64,000 bases of DNA from Verrucomicrobia bacterium SCGC AAA164-M04 (GTDB lineage Bacteria > Verrucomicrobiota > Verrucomicrobiae > Verrucomicrobiales > Akkermansiaceae), in contig KB912157.1 in assembly GCA_000383735.1 (NCBI GenBank), forward strand, positions 1 through 64,000, read 5' to 3'. Position 1 is the stretch's first letter. The number at the start of each line of letters is the position of its first letter. The position numbers and the translations under genes are program-made. The notes below the pieces were generated by a model. It was given only the letters and a program-made list of their open reading frames with translations, was not told where the DNA came from and did no database searches. Shown here one piece after another: positions 1 to 8,675 of this stretch.

Positions 1-166
1 TTTGTTAATTCATTTCTTAGGATTTGGATTTCACCAAATCCTCTCACTCAACATGGACCATTTTCTCTGGCGGCGGCCAAAATCTTACCTAAAGGTGTAT
101 CACTCCCCCTATTTTGAATAGCTTAAAAACATTTCAACTATTAGACTCGATAACGAGTTAAGAGCA
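1..166. other. Non-coding left edge
   Basis: AT-rich sequence at the left edge, ending at the tRNA-Ser 3' end. I see no open frame with coding character, no clear terminator and no repeat. It may hold the downstream region of whatever gene lies to the left. Confidence 0.5.
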
Positions 167-256
167 TGGCGGACAGGGTGGGATTCGAACCCACGGTACG
201 CTCACACGCACACACGCTTTCCAAGCGTGCTCATTCGACCACTCTGACACCTGTCC
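167..256 (-). tRNA. tRNA-Ser (GGA anticodon)
   Basis: Read on the minus strand, the segment starts GGACAGG and closes with the complementary CCTGTCC, followed by discriminator G and an encoded CCA (bases 169-167). The anticodon stem CACGC/GCGTG frames a loop with GGA. A long variable arm, typical of serine tRNAs, precedes a standard GGTTCGAATCC T-arm. It would read UCC and UCU codons. It stands alone, upstream of nothing on its own strand within the window. Identification rests on the cloverleaf traced by eye. Confidence 0.95.
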
Positions 257-338
257 GGTTAAAATCTGCCCTTTGGCCGAGGCGGGCGGAAGCTAGCGCG
301 TCAGTATGAGGGTGGCAATACTGAAATGCTTTTTCTTG

Positions 339-875
339 TCAATCTGAGCTCTTCTGGCGGGGTGACGCTTTTGGTGCGATCTTAGACCCCATCATGTCGA
401 GAACTGTCCTAAAGCGGTGTAAATTGCCCTCATCTGCAGTGCAGAGATCTTCGTGGCACTCCAAAACATGGGCCTCCCTGTCGATTTCACTCTTTTGATC
501 TAAGAGGACGAGATTCCCTCGGGCTTCATCCATTTTTTCTAACCAAGGAGCGTCAGTAGGCTCGATAGCCATGAGGTATTGCAGGCCTAACTCTTTGAGT
601 GACGCTCTTGTTTTCTTGGTCGTGCCCACAATTGAAATTTCGCCCTTTTTGTTTTTACGAAACCCAATCCCTAAGCCTGCTAACATTCCCATAAAAGTGG
701 AATCCATTCCCGGGCAAGCCTCGAGGTCGATGATAAAATTACTTATTCCACCTTCTGCCGAGCTTCCGACCAAATCTTTAATAATTGAGCTTTCGAGGAA
801 AGTCCCTCGCCCCTCAGGTCTGATCCAAATATACGACTCGAATCGCTTAGTGAAAATTGGTGACGCGTCTTTCAT
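339..875 (-). CDS. STAS-domain protein (anti-sigma factor antagonist-like)
   Basis: A 178-residue cytosolic protein. The first ~110 residues match a SpoIIAA/STAS fold: a beta strand ending in IIDLEACPGMDST (D58-S59-T60), the position of the phosphorylatable Ser/Thr in anti-anti-sigma factors, followed by the helix FMGMLAGL. A second strand (EISIVGTT) and a helix with LKELGL follow. The last ~65 residues, acidic then basic, are an extension not found in minimal STAS proteins. By family it should bind an HPK-like anti-sigma kinase, but no such kinase or PP2C phosphatase is encoded nearby. It lies 31 bp downstream of menA on the same strand and may be its last operon member. Confidence 0.75.
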   Translation of the reverse strand: MKDASPIFTKRFESYIWIRPEGRGTFLESSIIKDLVGSSAEGGISNFIIDLEACPGMDSTFMGMLAGLGIGFRKNKKGEISIVGTTKKTRASLKELGLQYLMAIEPTDAPWLEKMDEARGNLVLLDQKSEIDREAHVLECHEDLCTADEGNLHRFRTVLDMMGSKIAPKASPRQKSSD

Positions 876-906
876 TTGCCGATTTGAAACATATCCTTAG
901 TCTCCT

Positions 907-1779
907 TTAGGTCAACGCTAAGAAGAAGTGTTGTGCGCATACAAATAAGATTAGATGAAGCGCTGAGAGCCCAAGTAGACGCGATGAAACTCCGTCTGGT
1001 TTTAAGAGCTTTGATTCGATCAGTAGGAAGCAAATTGCTAACACGGAAGAAGTGATAAACCAGTGCTGGGAATTCTCGAAGAGCAGGATGAGTGATGAGG
1101 GAAGAGCCGTCATAAAGAAAATCAAAAAGCCAACCGGTTTTCGTCCCCACCGAACCACAAGTGTTCGCTTGTCTGCAATCTCATCTTCTTCTTGGTCTCG
1201 ATAGTTGTTAACCGCTATGAGAACCGCGGAGAGGCATCCGATTTGGAGCCCGAGCACAAAACCTTGCCATGGCCAGAGGCCGGTTTGAATAAAGATCGTG
1301 CCCATCACTGCGATAAATCCAAAAAATAAGATTACAAAAACTTCGCCGAGCCCACGGTAGGCTAAAGGGACTGGCCCGCCGGTGTATCCGTAGCTCAAGT
1401 AAAGAGATGGAATTCCAATTGCGATAACGGGCCACCCACGCGCATTCAGGAGGAGAACTCCGCATGCTAAAGCGAGGAAAAGCATGAAGCCTGCACCGAT
1501 ATACATCGCCTTGGGGCTTAATAGTCCGCTTGAGGTTGCGCGGGTCGGCCCAACCCTTTCGATCGTGTCAGCGCCCTTGGCAGCATCGATGACATCATTG
1601 AAAAAGTTTGTAGCGATTTGGATAAAGATGGCACCCAGGAGGGTTAAAATTGCAAAATGATAGGAAACCTCAAACCCAAGGGTTATCGACATTAAACAGC
1701 CGGACCATACCGGCACAATTGCGGCTGGAAGAGTCTTTGGCCTGGCTGCTAGTAGCCAAGTTTTCCACAGCGTCACCAT
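907..1779 (-). CDS. menA: 1,4-dihydroxy-2-naphthoate polyprenyltransferase MenA
   Basis: A UbiA-family integral membrane prenyltransferase of 290 residues, a normal MenA length. It attaches the polyprenyl chain to DHNA in menaquinone synthesis. Both Mg-prenyl-diphosphate motifs are present: N58-FF-ND-VID-AAKGAD near residues 58-71 and NNYRDQEEDEIADKRT at 191-206. The N-terminal AARPKTLPA is characteristic of MenA as opposed to UbiA. About eight hydrophobic segments are visible. It starts 9 bp after the menB stop, so the two are almost certainly cotranscribed and translationally close. The neighbour menB confirms the pathway. Confidence 0.93.
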   Translation of the reverse strand: MVTLWKTWLLAARPKTLPAAIVPVWSGCLMSITLGFEVSYHFAILTLLGAIFIQIATNFFNDVIDAAKGADTIERVGPTRATSSGLLSPKAMYIGAGFMLFLALACGVLLLNARGWPVIAIGIPSLYLSYGYTGGPVPLAYRGLGEVFVILFFGFIAVMGTIFIQTGLWPWQGFVLGLQIGCLSAVLIAVNNYRDQEEDEIADKRTLVVRWGRKPVGFLIFFMTALPSSLILLFENSQHWFITSSVLAICFLLIESKLLKPDGVSSRLLGLSALHLILFVCAQHFFLALT

Positions 1780-1788
1780 CTTTTAAAT

Positions 1789-2604
1789 TTAAGGCACTCG
1801 AGGGAACTTTGAAAAGTCGGGTTTGCGTTTTTCGACAAATGCTTGTTTGCCCTCTTTTGCCTCCTCGCTCATGTAGTAAAGTAGCGTTGCGTTACCGGCG
1901 AGATCTAACAAGCCCATTTGGCCATCACAATCGGCATTGAGAGCTGACTTCAAACAACGTAAAGCCAACGGTGAATGCTCGAGCATCTCACGACACCACT
2001 TGAGAGTTTCGGTTTCGAGAACAGCAAGAGGGACAACTGTGTTTACTAGCCCCATGTCGAGAGCCTGGGTCGCATCATACTGACGGCAGAGGTACCAGAT
2101 CTCCCTAGCCTTCTTTTGGCCCACGATTCTCGCAAGGTAGCTTGAGCCAAGTCCACCATCGAATGATCCAACCTTGGGGCCGGTCTGGCCAAATCGCGCG
2201 TTATCAGCTGCAATCGTGAGATCACAGACAATGTGTAAAACGTGGCCACCACCAATTGCGTAGCCGGCTACCATCGCTACAACAGGCTTTGGCATTCCGC
2301 GTATCTTTTTTTGTAGATCGAGTATATTTAAGCGGGGGACCCCATCTTCTCCGACATACCCAGCATGCCCCCTTACCTTCTGGTCTCCTCCTGAACAGAA
2401 TGCCTTCTCACCCTCTCCTGTTAGGATAATTACGCCGACGCCATCATCTTGATGTGCGAGTTCAAAGGCCGAGAGTAACTCTTTAACCGTTAGCGGCCGG
2501 AAGGCATTTCGAACCTCCGGGCGATTAATGGTGATTTTGGCGATCGCACCATCTTCAGTTTTCTCGTAACGAATATCCTCGTAGTCAGCCGCAGTTTTCC
2601 ACAT
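1789..2604 (-). CDS. menB: 1,4-dihydroxy-2-naphthoyl-CoA synthase MenB
   Basis: A crotonase-fold enzyme of 271 residues that cyclises o-succinylbenzoyl-CoA to DHNA-CoA, the step two before MenA. Segments close to the enterobacterial enzyme are obvious: [32 protein letters not shown], the oxyanion-hole helix [20 protein letters not shown], and [12 protein letters not shown] followed by [12 protein letters not shown]. The [15 protein letters not shown] region and the C-terminal [11 protein letters not shown] set MenB apart from generic enoyl-CoA hydratases. Other men genes (menD, menC, menE, menF) are not in this window. It lies upstream of menA in a tight pair. Confidence 0.96.
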   Translation of the reverse strand: MWKTAADYEDIRYEKTEDGAIAKITINRPEVRNAFRPLTVKELLSAFELAHQDDGVGVIILTGEGEKAFCSGGDQKVRGHAGYVGEDGVPRLNILDLQKKIRGMPKPVVAMVAGYAIGGGHVLHIVCDLTIAADNARFGQTGPKVGSFDGGLGSSYLARIVGQKKAREIWYLCRQYDATQALDMGLVNTVVPLAVLETETLKWCREMLEHSPLALRCLKSALNADCDGQMGLLDLAGNATLLYYMSEEAKEGKQAFVEKRKPDFSKFPRVP

Positions 2605-2642
2605 GCCTGACCTTCAGGCCGGGATGTCTAGGACGCAACGCC

Positions 2643-3467
2643 CTAATTCAACTTATCACCACACTTTCGGCAAAATGTTGCGTCGGCTAGATGGCCATGG
2701 ACGCCGCAGCCGGGGCAGGCTTCACTTGTGGGATCGCCTAAATGACTCCGTAATAACTCTGAAGTTACAATTCCTGTTGGGACGGCGATGATGGCATAGC
2801 CTGTTAACACATAAATTGCGGTAAGCATTTTCCCTATTGTAGTGAGAGCAACCATATCCCCATAGCCTACCGTCGTGATTGAAACAATCGCGTAGTAAAT
2901 GCTAATGGGAATATTGGTAAAGTGAGTTCCCTCTACCTCAGATTCGACGAGATACATGAGGGTCCCGGCAAGCACCGAAAAGAGAAAGACGGTGAAAAAG
3001 AAGACGAAAATCTTAGCGCGACTTTGCATTAGGCCCCGCATGATTGTTTCACCCCCTCTGACGTGGCCTACCATTTTTAAAACGCGGAACATTCTCAGGA
3101 GCCTGAGGATTCGAATCACCATTAGTGAATGTGCCCCGGGAAGTAAGATTGCGAGGTAGGTTGGTAAACATGAAAGGAGATCAACGATCCCGTAAAAGCT
3201 GGTGATGTAACGCAGAGGTCTCCTCACCAAGATGATTCGTAAAATATATTCCACGGTAAAAAGAATCGTGAACCCCCATTCCGCAACCTTCAGAAGATCT
3301 CCATATTGCCCACGAATGCTGTCGACGCTTTCGAGCGATACGGCTGCTACGCTGAGAACAATCGCCCAGAGTAAGAATACGTCAAAAAATTTACCGAGAG
3401 GGGTCTCCGCCTCAAACACGATGCGCCACATCCGTTCCTTTAGACTTTCAGGATTTTTCTCTTCCAC
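2643..3467 (-). CDS. Voltage-gated-like potassium channel with C-terminal zinc ribbon
   Basis: A 274-residue six-transmembrane ion channel subunit in the inner membrane. Segments S1-S3 lie within residues ~27-110. S4 is the arginine-rich IRILRLLRMFRVLK (118-131), with a positive residue about every third position. The pore loop has the K+ selectivity filter TTVGYGD (198-204), then S6. The short cytoplasmic tail ends in a four-cysteine knuckle, CPGC (251-254) and CRKC (266-269), presumably binding zinc; such ribbons are an unusual ending for a Kv subunit. The start is GTG at 3467. It lies 38 bp upstream of menB on the same strand, so cotranscription is possible but functionally unexplained. 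Confidence 0.88.
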   Translation of the reverse strand: MEEKNPESLKERMWRIVFEAETPLGKFFDVFLLWAIVLSVAAVSLESVDSIRGQYGDLLKVAEWGFTILFTVEYILRIILVRRPLRYITSFYGIVDLLSCLPTYLAILLPGAHSLMVIRILRLLRMFRVLKMVGHVRGGETIMRGLMQSRAKIFVFFFTVFLFSVLAGTLMYLVESEVEGTHFTNIPISIYYAIVSITTVGYGDMVALTTIGKMLTAIYVLTGYAIIAVPTGIVTSELLRSHLGDPTSEACPGCGVHGHLADATFCRKCGDKLN

Positions 3468-3539
3468 GCGACCGAGTGTAGTTGTTTCCTCACGGGAGCA
3501 CCAGAAGTCTCTTATCGTTCAGATTAAACTTTTCATCCC

Positions 3540-5771
3540 GTGAAAATCCTTATTTTCCTCCTGATCATAGCAAATGCGCTAGCTCTTCCTTCCTTCGAGG
3601 AGGCACGTGAGGTTTTGGGGTCACGTGAAACAAATCGACGGGAGGCTCTCACAAATGAAATCTGGAGAGCTGGTCGAGAAGGGATTCCACTTTTACAGAA
3701 GCTTGCCGAGGAGGAAAACCCTGAGGTTTTTAGGCGGGCGCTATTCGTCCTTCAGCGTCTGAGGATGGGGCTGGAGCCAGATTCTCCTGCCGAGCTTCTA
3801 AAGTTGGCCGAAGCATTGAACTTGGCCGCACCCGAATTTAGGGCGTCAAAGCTGGGAGAGCTCTTGGATTATTCTGAAGGAGTGAGAGTCGCTCTTGTTT
3901 TTTTAGATGGCTGGGCCGCCGATCCACAGATGCCACCAGAGCATATCTTCAAGCTCTCTGAATTGGTCACAACGGTAGTTCTTGAGCGCCGAAGTTCGTG
4001 GAAGATTTTCCTATCAGCTGATCTGGGCGCTCGATGTCGAGGTGCCCTTGTCGCGGCTTTGTCATGGCAAGACCACCCCATAAAGCTCCAAATGATTGCG
4101 AATTTGGCAAGCAAACAGACAAAGAAGGTTTTTGAGATGTCCGTCACTTGTCCCGGTAGAATCGTAAGTGATGCTTACCTCGCAATGGCTCGGATTGCCA
4201 CAGTGCACGGAGAGGTTCCGGTGGCTCTGCAGATTCTTGCCGCTGGACTTCATCATGACAGTTCTTACGATCTAGCGCGGGCTATCGCTTTCCTAGAGGC
4301 CGGGAGTGGTCTTCCGCCCATTCGATATGATGGGAATTGGGTTCATGAATTAGATCTCTTCCGAGCCCGTGCTCGGAGAGATTTTGAGGAGACCCTTCGA
4401 TTTGCTTCCAAGCCTGATCTCAATCCTATACTGGCTTATGAGAGTAATCTCCTATCCGGTTCACTAACTCTTCCGTCAACTGAAGGCGGTGCTGATTTTC
4501 CGGCAAGTAGAGCGCTAGCCGCTCTTCATCAATCTTTCAGTGCTCCACCTGGTGAGCCTGATATCGAAGCCCTCACTTCCTCGGTATTGATCGATTGGTC
4601 GGAATTGGCGCGCACTCTGATGAATCTTGCTTGTCCCACTGAAGCGGCCGAGAAGTTGTCATCTGAAGGTCAGGTCCTTACAGCGACTAGCCTCCTCTGG
4701 CGTGCTAATCTTCGTGAGAAAGCCCTGAGTCTTGGGGGGGAAGTTCTGAATGGTCGTGCTGATTCACTTCAGACTCGCATGAGACTCACTTTGGCATCCC
4801 TTCATTTTGAATCAGGCGATAATGAGAAAGCTCGCGATTTTTTTGGGGAGATAATTACGACTGGTATCCAACAAGACACGAGACTTCAGTCGGCCCTGAA
4901 ATTGGGCTTAAACTTTTTCTCACGAGAAGAGCTTCTGCCACTGGCATCGGACCTCCTCGCAAATCAAGCCTATCAAAGAGCGCCATCGATTGCTGGGCTT
5001 CTCCCCTACCACCCCAAGGTTTCAACTTATTGGTATGAATACTTTCGTGAAAAAGATTCAGATCAGTCTCCACTTGCTGTTTTTAAGCAGGTCGAACATT
5101 TTCTTTCAAATCAGCACGAACAGGCTCAATCGATTATCGCTGAGCAACTCGCGACATCCACAAAGCTTTCTTTGCCAACAGATATCCTCTATCAACAAGC
5201 TCTGTTTCTTAGGGTTCCCGGAGCCCTTGAAATGATCAAGGCTGCCTCTTGGTATCAGTTATCCATTGATGATTTATTTTTAATCGCTCGCGATAACTCT
5301 TGGGATCTTCAAGCACGTAAAGAAGCTCTTGCGACTGCTCTATCGATTGATCCCGCAAATGTCAGTTTGCACTGGCTGAATATGAAGCTGAATCAGGTGA
5401 AGTTACCTGTGAGCTCTCATTTGCCAACTCTGGGGGATCCAGGGCGGGCATTGCAACTTGTTGCCCATACCGGAAAGCTTGAAACAATCGCGCTGGTTTC
5501 CGAGTTAGTAGATCTTCGTGACCATCGAGGGGTGCGTTGCCTGACAGTTCTTGGAAATGCTTATCTTAAAAGCGGGCAGCCAGTGCAAGCGGCTCGGGTT
5601 TTACAGGCTGCGATTTGCTGTGAGGTAGCGACGGGACCCCAGCCGGCGACGGGAATTCAATCGTCGCTGGATAATCTCGCAAGCTACTTTGAGGCAAGAA
5701 AGCTCACTTCTAGCACCTCTTCAGAGAAGGAAATATGGGTCGAGCGCTTGGACCGGATTGGATATGACTAG
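3540..5771 (+). CDS. Secreted alpha-solenoid (HEAT/TPR-like) protein, function unknown
   Basis: A 743-residue protein starting at GTG, with a short Sec-type signal peptide (MKILIFLLIIANALALP). The remainder is almost entirely amphipathic helical pairs: HEAT-like near the N-terminus (GIPLLQKLAEEENPEVFRRA) and TPR-like at the C-terminus (LTVLGNAYLKSGQPVQAARV). No catalytic motif is visible. It probably serves as a periplasmic or outer-membrane scaffold, but this is inference. The gene is transcribed divergently from the channel gene with 72 bp between starts, and its end overlaps the convergent lipoprotein gene by 4 bp. I do not recognise a named family. Confidence 0.7.
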   Translation: MKILIFLLIIANALALPSFEEAREVLGSRETNRREALTNEIWRAGREGIPLLQKLAEEENPEVFRRALFVLQRLRMGLEPDSPAELLKLAEALNLAAPEFRASKLGELLDYSEGVRVALVFLDGWAADPQMPPEHIFKLSELVTTVVLERRSSWKIFLSADLGARCRGALVAALSWQDHPIKLQMIANLASKQTKKVFEMSVTCPGRIVSDAYLAMARIATVHGEVPVALQILAAGLHHDSSYDLARAIAFLEAGSGLPPIRYDGNWVHELDLFRARARRDFEETLRFASKPDLNPILAYESNLLSGSLTLPSTEGGADFPASRALAALHQSFSAPPGEPDIEALTSSVLIDWSELARTLMNLACPTEAAEKLSSEGQVLTATSLLWRANLREKALSLGGEVLNGRADSLQTRMRLTLASLHFESGDNEKARDFFGEIITTGIQQDTRLQSALKLGLNFFSREELLPLASDLLANQAYQRAPSIAGLLPYHPKVSTYWYEYFREKDSDQSPLAVFKQVEHFLSNQHEQAQSIIAEQLATSTKLSLPTDILYQQALFLRVPGALEMIKAASWYQLSIDDLFLIARDNSWDLQARKEALATALSIDPANVSLHWLNMKLNQVKLPVSSHLPTLGDPGRALQLVAHTGKLETIALVSELVDLRDHRGVRCLTVLGNAYLKSGQPVQAARVLQAAICCEVATGPQPATGIQSSLDNLASYFEARKLTSSTSSEKEIWVERLDRIGYD

Positions 5772-6370
5772 CGCCCAAGTAGGCTCTTAGCCTGCCCCAT
5801 CGAGATGCTGCGATATTCGTCGCTCTCGATGATTTTCAATCTGCGCCAGCCATCACGAGCCTGTTGGTCCACATAAGAACTTGATCCAGTCGATATTTTA
5901 CGCCCGCTCTCGGAAGAACTTCCAGTCTGGTAAGAGCCTGTTCCAAACCCCTTCTTTCCTGCGCTCGCAACTATGTTTCCTTGGCTTGCTTTGCGATTGC
6001 CAAACCCAGATTTTTGGTCTGACTTACGGAAGCCGCTAGTTTTGTAAGATCCTGTGCTGTAATCCTTCGGTCCGGCCCAAGTCTTCCTATTATAGGATTT
6101 TTTTAGATAGGCCGGAGTGTTAGAGTTAGCATCAGCATAGGCCGCCCCTGCTCTTTGCTCAAACTGGCTGCGCTTACCCCCGGTGATGAGGCCGCTATCA
6201 CCCTGTTCAACGTCGCTTTTTTTAAATGCAAAGGGGTTGTTATTTCCTTCTTTATCTATGGTCACCATGCGTGCGCCCTGATCCATAGATTCTAGTCCCG
6301 TATCTTTGGTGGAACTGGAACAAGAAACGAGCCCAACCGCCAGGATTCCCAAGTAAAAAAAACGCTGCAC
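5768..6370 (-). CDS. Low-complexity Gly/Ser/Lys-rich lipoprotein
   Basis: A 200-residue protein with a signal peptide and lipobox (LAVGLVSC; lipidated Cys17), starting at GTG 6370. The mature part is disordered and basic, with loosely repeated TGSYKTSGF / TGSYQTGSSS units around residues 105-165. A more ordered C-terminal segment (DGWRRLKIIESDEYRSISMGQAKSLLGR) is the likeliest conserved part. It is probably an outer-membrane or periplasmic lipoprotein; no enzyme motif is present. It sits 51 bp downstream of the Gfo/Idh/MocA gene ending at 6422 and could be a distal member of that transcript or independent. Confidence 0.65.
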   Translation of the reverse strand: MQRFFYLGILAVGLVSCSSSTKDTGLESMDQGARMVTIDKEGNNNPFAFKKSDVEQGDSGLITGGKRSQFEQRAGAAYADANSNTPAYLKKSYNRKTWAGPKDYSTGSYKTSGFRKSDQKSGFGNRKASQGNIVASAGKKGFGTGSYQTGSSSESGRKISTGSSSYVDQQARDGWRRLKIIESDEYRSISMGQAKSLLGR

Positions 6371-6421
6371 CCAAGAAAGATAGGGATACAGCGCGGAGAA
6401 TTCAAGGCTGGAGATTCTGAT

Positions 6422-7576
6422 CTAAAAATCAAGTTTCGTCCAACTCGCATTCTTTTGTGAGGATTCGACACACGCGGCAATGAAGGCGACACCTGCGACA
6501 CCATCGTCGACACTTGGGAAGTCGTATCCCTCGCCGGGAGGAGGAGTTCCATCGATTTGATCGCTGATTGCTTTTGCCGCTGCCAAGTAGACGTTCGCGA
6601 ACGCCTCAATGAACCCCTCTGGGTGGGCGAAAGGAGTCCTCGAGTTATTTTGGGCTGCCGCCCCAAGATAATCGTTACCTCGGCGATAGGTTTTCCTGGG
6701 GGCGTTAGCAAACTTAACGATTAATTCGTTTGGATCTTCTTGATGCCACTCAAGCGAGGCCTTCGTTCCATAAACACGAATATTGAGATTGTTTTCATCA
6801 CCGTTAGAAATCTGAGAGGCGTAGATGATTCCCTTTACCCCCTCTGTGAAACGAACAAGACAATTACCGTCGTCATCGAGCTCACGGCCCGGAATGAAAG
6901 CTGTCAGCTCGGCAGCCAATTCGTCGATCTCAAGTCCGGTGATATATTTTGTAAGGTTGTGTGCATGGGTCCCGATATCACCCATGCAGTTAGATTTTCC
7001 TGCTATTTTTGGATCAGCACGCCAATTGGCAATTGCTCCGGAACCTTCACCCTCAACGTCGCCGACTGCATATCCTTGAGGATACTCTGTTACAATTTTA
7101 AGTAAGCGCCCCAATTCGCCGTCTTTGACCATGCGGCGGGCCTCTTTAACCATTGGGTAACCTGTGTAATTATGAGTCAGAGCAAAAATTAGCCCCGAGT
7201 CCTCCACAATCCTTTTCAGCTCCTTCGCCTGTTGAAGGTCAATCGTCAGTGGTTTGTCACAGATGACATTAATCCCAGCATCCAAGAAACATTTAGCGAC
7301 TGCGAAGTGAAGATGGTTCTGCACTACGATTGAGACAAAATCGATTCCATCCTCGCGGGCGGCCTCGGCCTTGGCCATTTCTTCGTAGCTCCCATAAGCA
7401 CGGTCCGGATCAATGAAAAAGTCTTGCCCTGAAAGCTTGGATTTCTCTGGGTCAGACGAGAAAGCCCCGGCAACCAATTCTATTTTCCCATCTAAATTGG
7501 CCGCCATCCGATGAACTTGTCCAATGAAGGCTCCACGCCCTCCGCCAACCATTCCCATTCTTAATTTACGATTCAT
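6422..7576 (-). CDS. Gfo/Idh/MocA-family sugar oxidoreductase (first copy)
   Basis: A 384-residue NAD(P)-dependent dehydrogenase-like protein. The Rossmann start MGMVGGGRGAFIG carries the glycine-rich loop, and the family motif normally written EKP appears as CDKPLT near residue 100. The catalytic-domain GDIGTHAHNLTKY supplies the D and H of the family's active site. The C-terminal beta-sheet domain ends in SWTKLDF. It should oxidise a sugar or cyclitol hydroxyl to a ketone; the substrate cannot be read from the sequence. It is the last enzyme gene of the xylose-type operon, 6 bp after the second copy's stop. The two copies are clearly diverged, so not a recent duplication. Confidence 0.88.
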   Translation of the reverse strand: MNRKLRMGMVGGGRGAFIGQVHRMAANLDGKIELVAGAFSSDPEKSKLSGQDFFIDPDRAYGSYEEMAKAEAAREDGIDFVSIVVQNHLHFAVAKCFLDAGINVICDKPLTIDLQQAKELKRIVEDSGLIFALTHNYTGYPMVKEARRMVKDGELGRLLKIVTEYPQGYAVGDVEGEGSGAIANWRADPKIAGKSNCMGDIGTHAHNLTKYITGLEIDELAAELTAFIPGRELDDDGNCLVRFTEGVKGIIYASQISNGDENNLNIRVYGTKASLEWHQEDPNELIVKFANAPRKTYRRGNDYLGAAAQNNSRTPFAHPEGFIEAFANVYLAAAKAISDQIDGTPPPGEGYDFPSVDDGVAGVAFIAACVESSQKNASWTKLDF

Positions 7577-7582
7577 ACCTTC

Positions 7583-8662
7583 TTAAAGTGAGATTGCGTT
7601 TCCTGTGTTTGACGACTCATAGATGGCATCAATGATCGTCATAAGATGAAGAGCCTGCTCCGGTGTATTAAGTGGCTCAGCTTTACCCTCAAGTGTTTCC
7701 ACAAAGTTGGCAGCCGAATCAATCCGCCCCATATCCTCGCAGAATGGATGTTCGAGAATTGTATCTACCGCTTTCCCCCCGTCCTGAGTGTAGAGTTCGA
7801 AGGTGTCGATGGCTGTTTCATCAAGCCCGTCTTCTTCAAAAAGACGCTCAACTTTGCCACCAGCTTTTGTTCCCTGAAATACAACTGAGACCTCTTCCCT
7901 TTTGACCATCTCTGCCCAGGAAACCTGAAGAGTAAGAGCTTGTCCTGTTTCGAAGGTCACGAAACCATGTGCGGCGGCCTCGACATCAGTAACCCCATCA
8001 GCACGATCAGGGATTCCCCATGGCCCTTTGAAGCGAGTGTCTCCCATGAAGGTGTCAAAGGTCTTGCCGAGCACATTAGTCGGTTTCGGGTAGCCCATGA
8101 AGTAAAGAGTTAGGTCTATCATGTGTAATAGATCGATTGTCGCACCACCACCAGCTAAGGACTTGGTGGTAAACCAACCGCCAAATCCAGGGATGCCGGT
8201 GCGGCGAATCCATTTTGACTGGGCCGAATTAATTTCACCGATCTCACCTGCGTCGATACGCTTTTTAAGGTCAACCGACTCGGGACGGGCGCGATTGTTG
8301 AAGTTAAACATTAAGGTCTTATCGTTTACCTCAGAAGCTGCGATCATTTCTTTTACTTCATCTGCATTGAGCGCTGGGGGTTTTTCACAAAAGACGTGTT
8401 TTCCAGCATTAAGACATTGAATGGCAAGTGGGGCATGAAACTTATTCGGAACAATAATACTAACCCCATCGAGTGATGGATCGCTAAGCATTTCAGCGAC
8501 GTCGGTGTAGGTCGTGGATACCCCGTATTTTTCGGCGGCTGCTTTCGCGGCCTCTTCGCTCATGTCGCAAACAGCGACGACTTCAGCGCCGGCTTTCACG
8601 AATCCGGCGTGATGATACTGTAGCATTCCCCCCGCTCCGATGACTCCAATTTTGAGTGACAT
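7583..8662 (-). CDS. Gfo/Idh/MocA-family sugar oxidoreductase (second copy)
   Basis: About 359 residues when started at the methionine of MSLKIGVIGAGGM (8662); upstream codons back to 8716 have no family character. It has the Rossmann glycine loop GVIGAGGM, the cofactor/substrate signature CEKPPALN, and the active-site segment GGGATIDLLHMID carrying D and H. The family uses NAD(P)(H) to interconvert hydroxyl and keto groups on carbohydrates. It lies 13 bp behind the TIM-barrel gene and 6 bp ahead of the other oxidoreductase. Two non-identical oxidoreductases in one operon suggest oxidation and reduction of the same intermediate at two steps; this is inference. Confidence 0.88.
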   Translation of the reverse strand: MSLKIGVIGAGGMLQYHHAGFVKAGAEVVAVCDMSEEAAKAAAEKYGVSTTYTDVAEMLSDPSLDGVSIIVPNKFHAPLAIQCLNAGKHVFCEKPPALNADEVKEMIAASEVNDKTLMFNFNNRARPESVDLKKRIDAGEIGEINSAQSKWIRRTGIPGFGGWFTTKSLAGGGATIDLLHMIDLTLYFMGYPKPTNVLGKTFDTFMGDTRFKGPWGIPDRADGVTDVEAAAHGFVTFETGQALTLQVSWAEMVKREEVSVVFQGTKAGGKVERLFEEDGLDETAIDTFELYTQDGGKAVDTILEHPFCEDMGRIDSAANFVETLEGKAEPLNTPEQALHLMTIIDAIYESSNTGNAISL

Positions 8663-8675
8663 ATTCTTCTGATTT

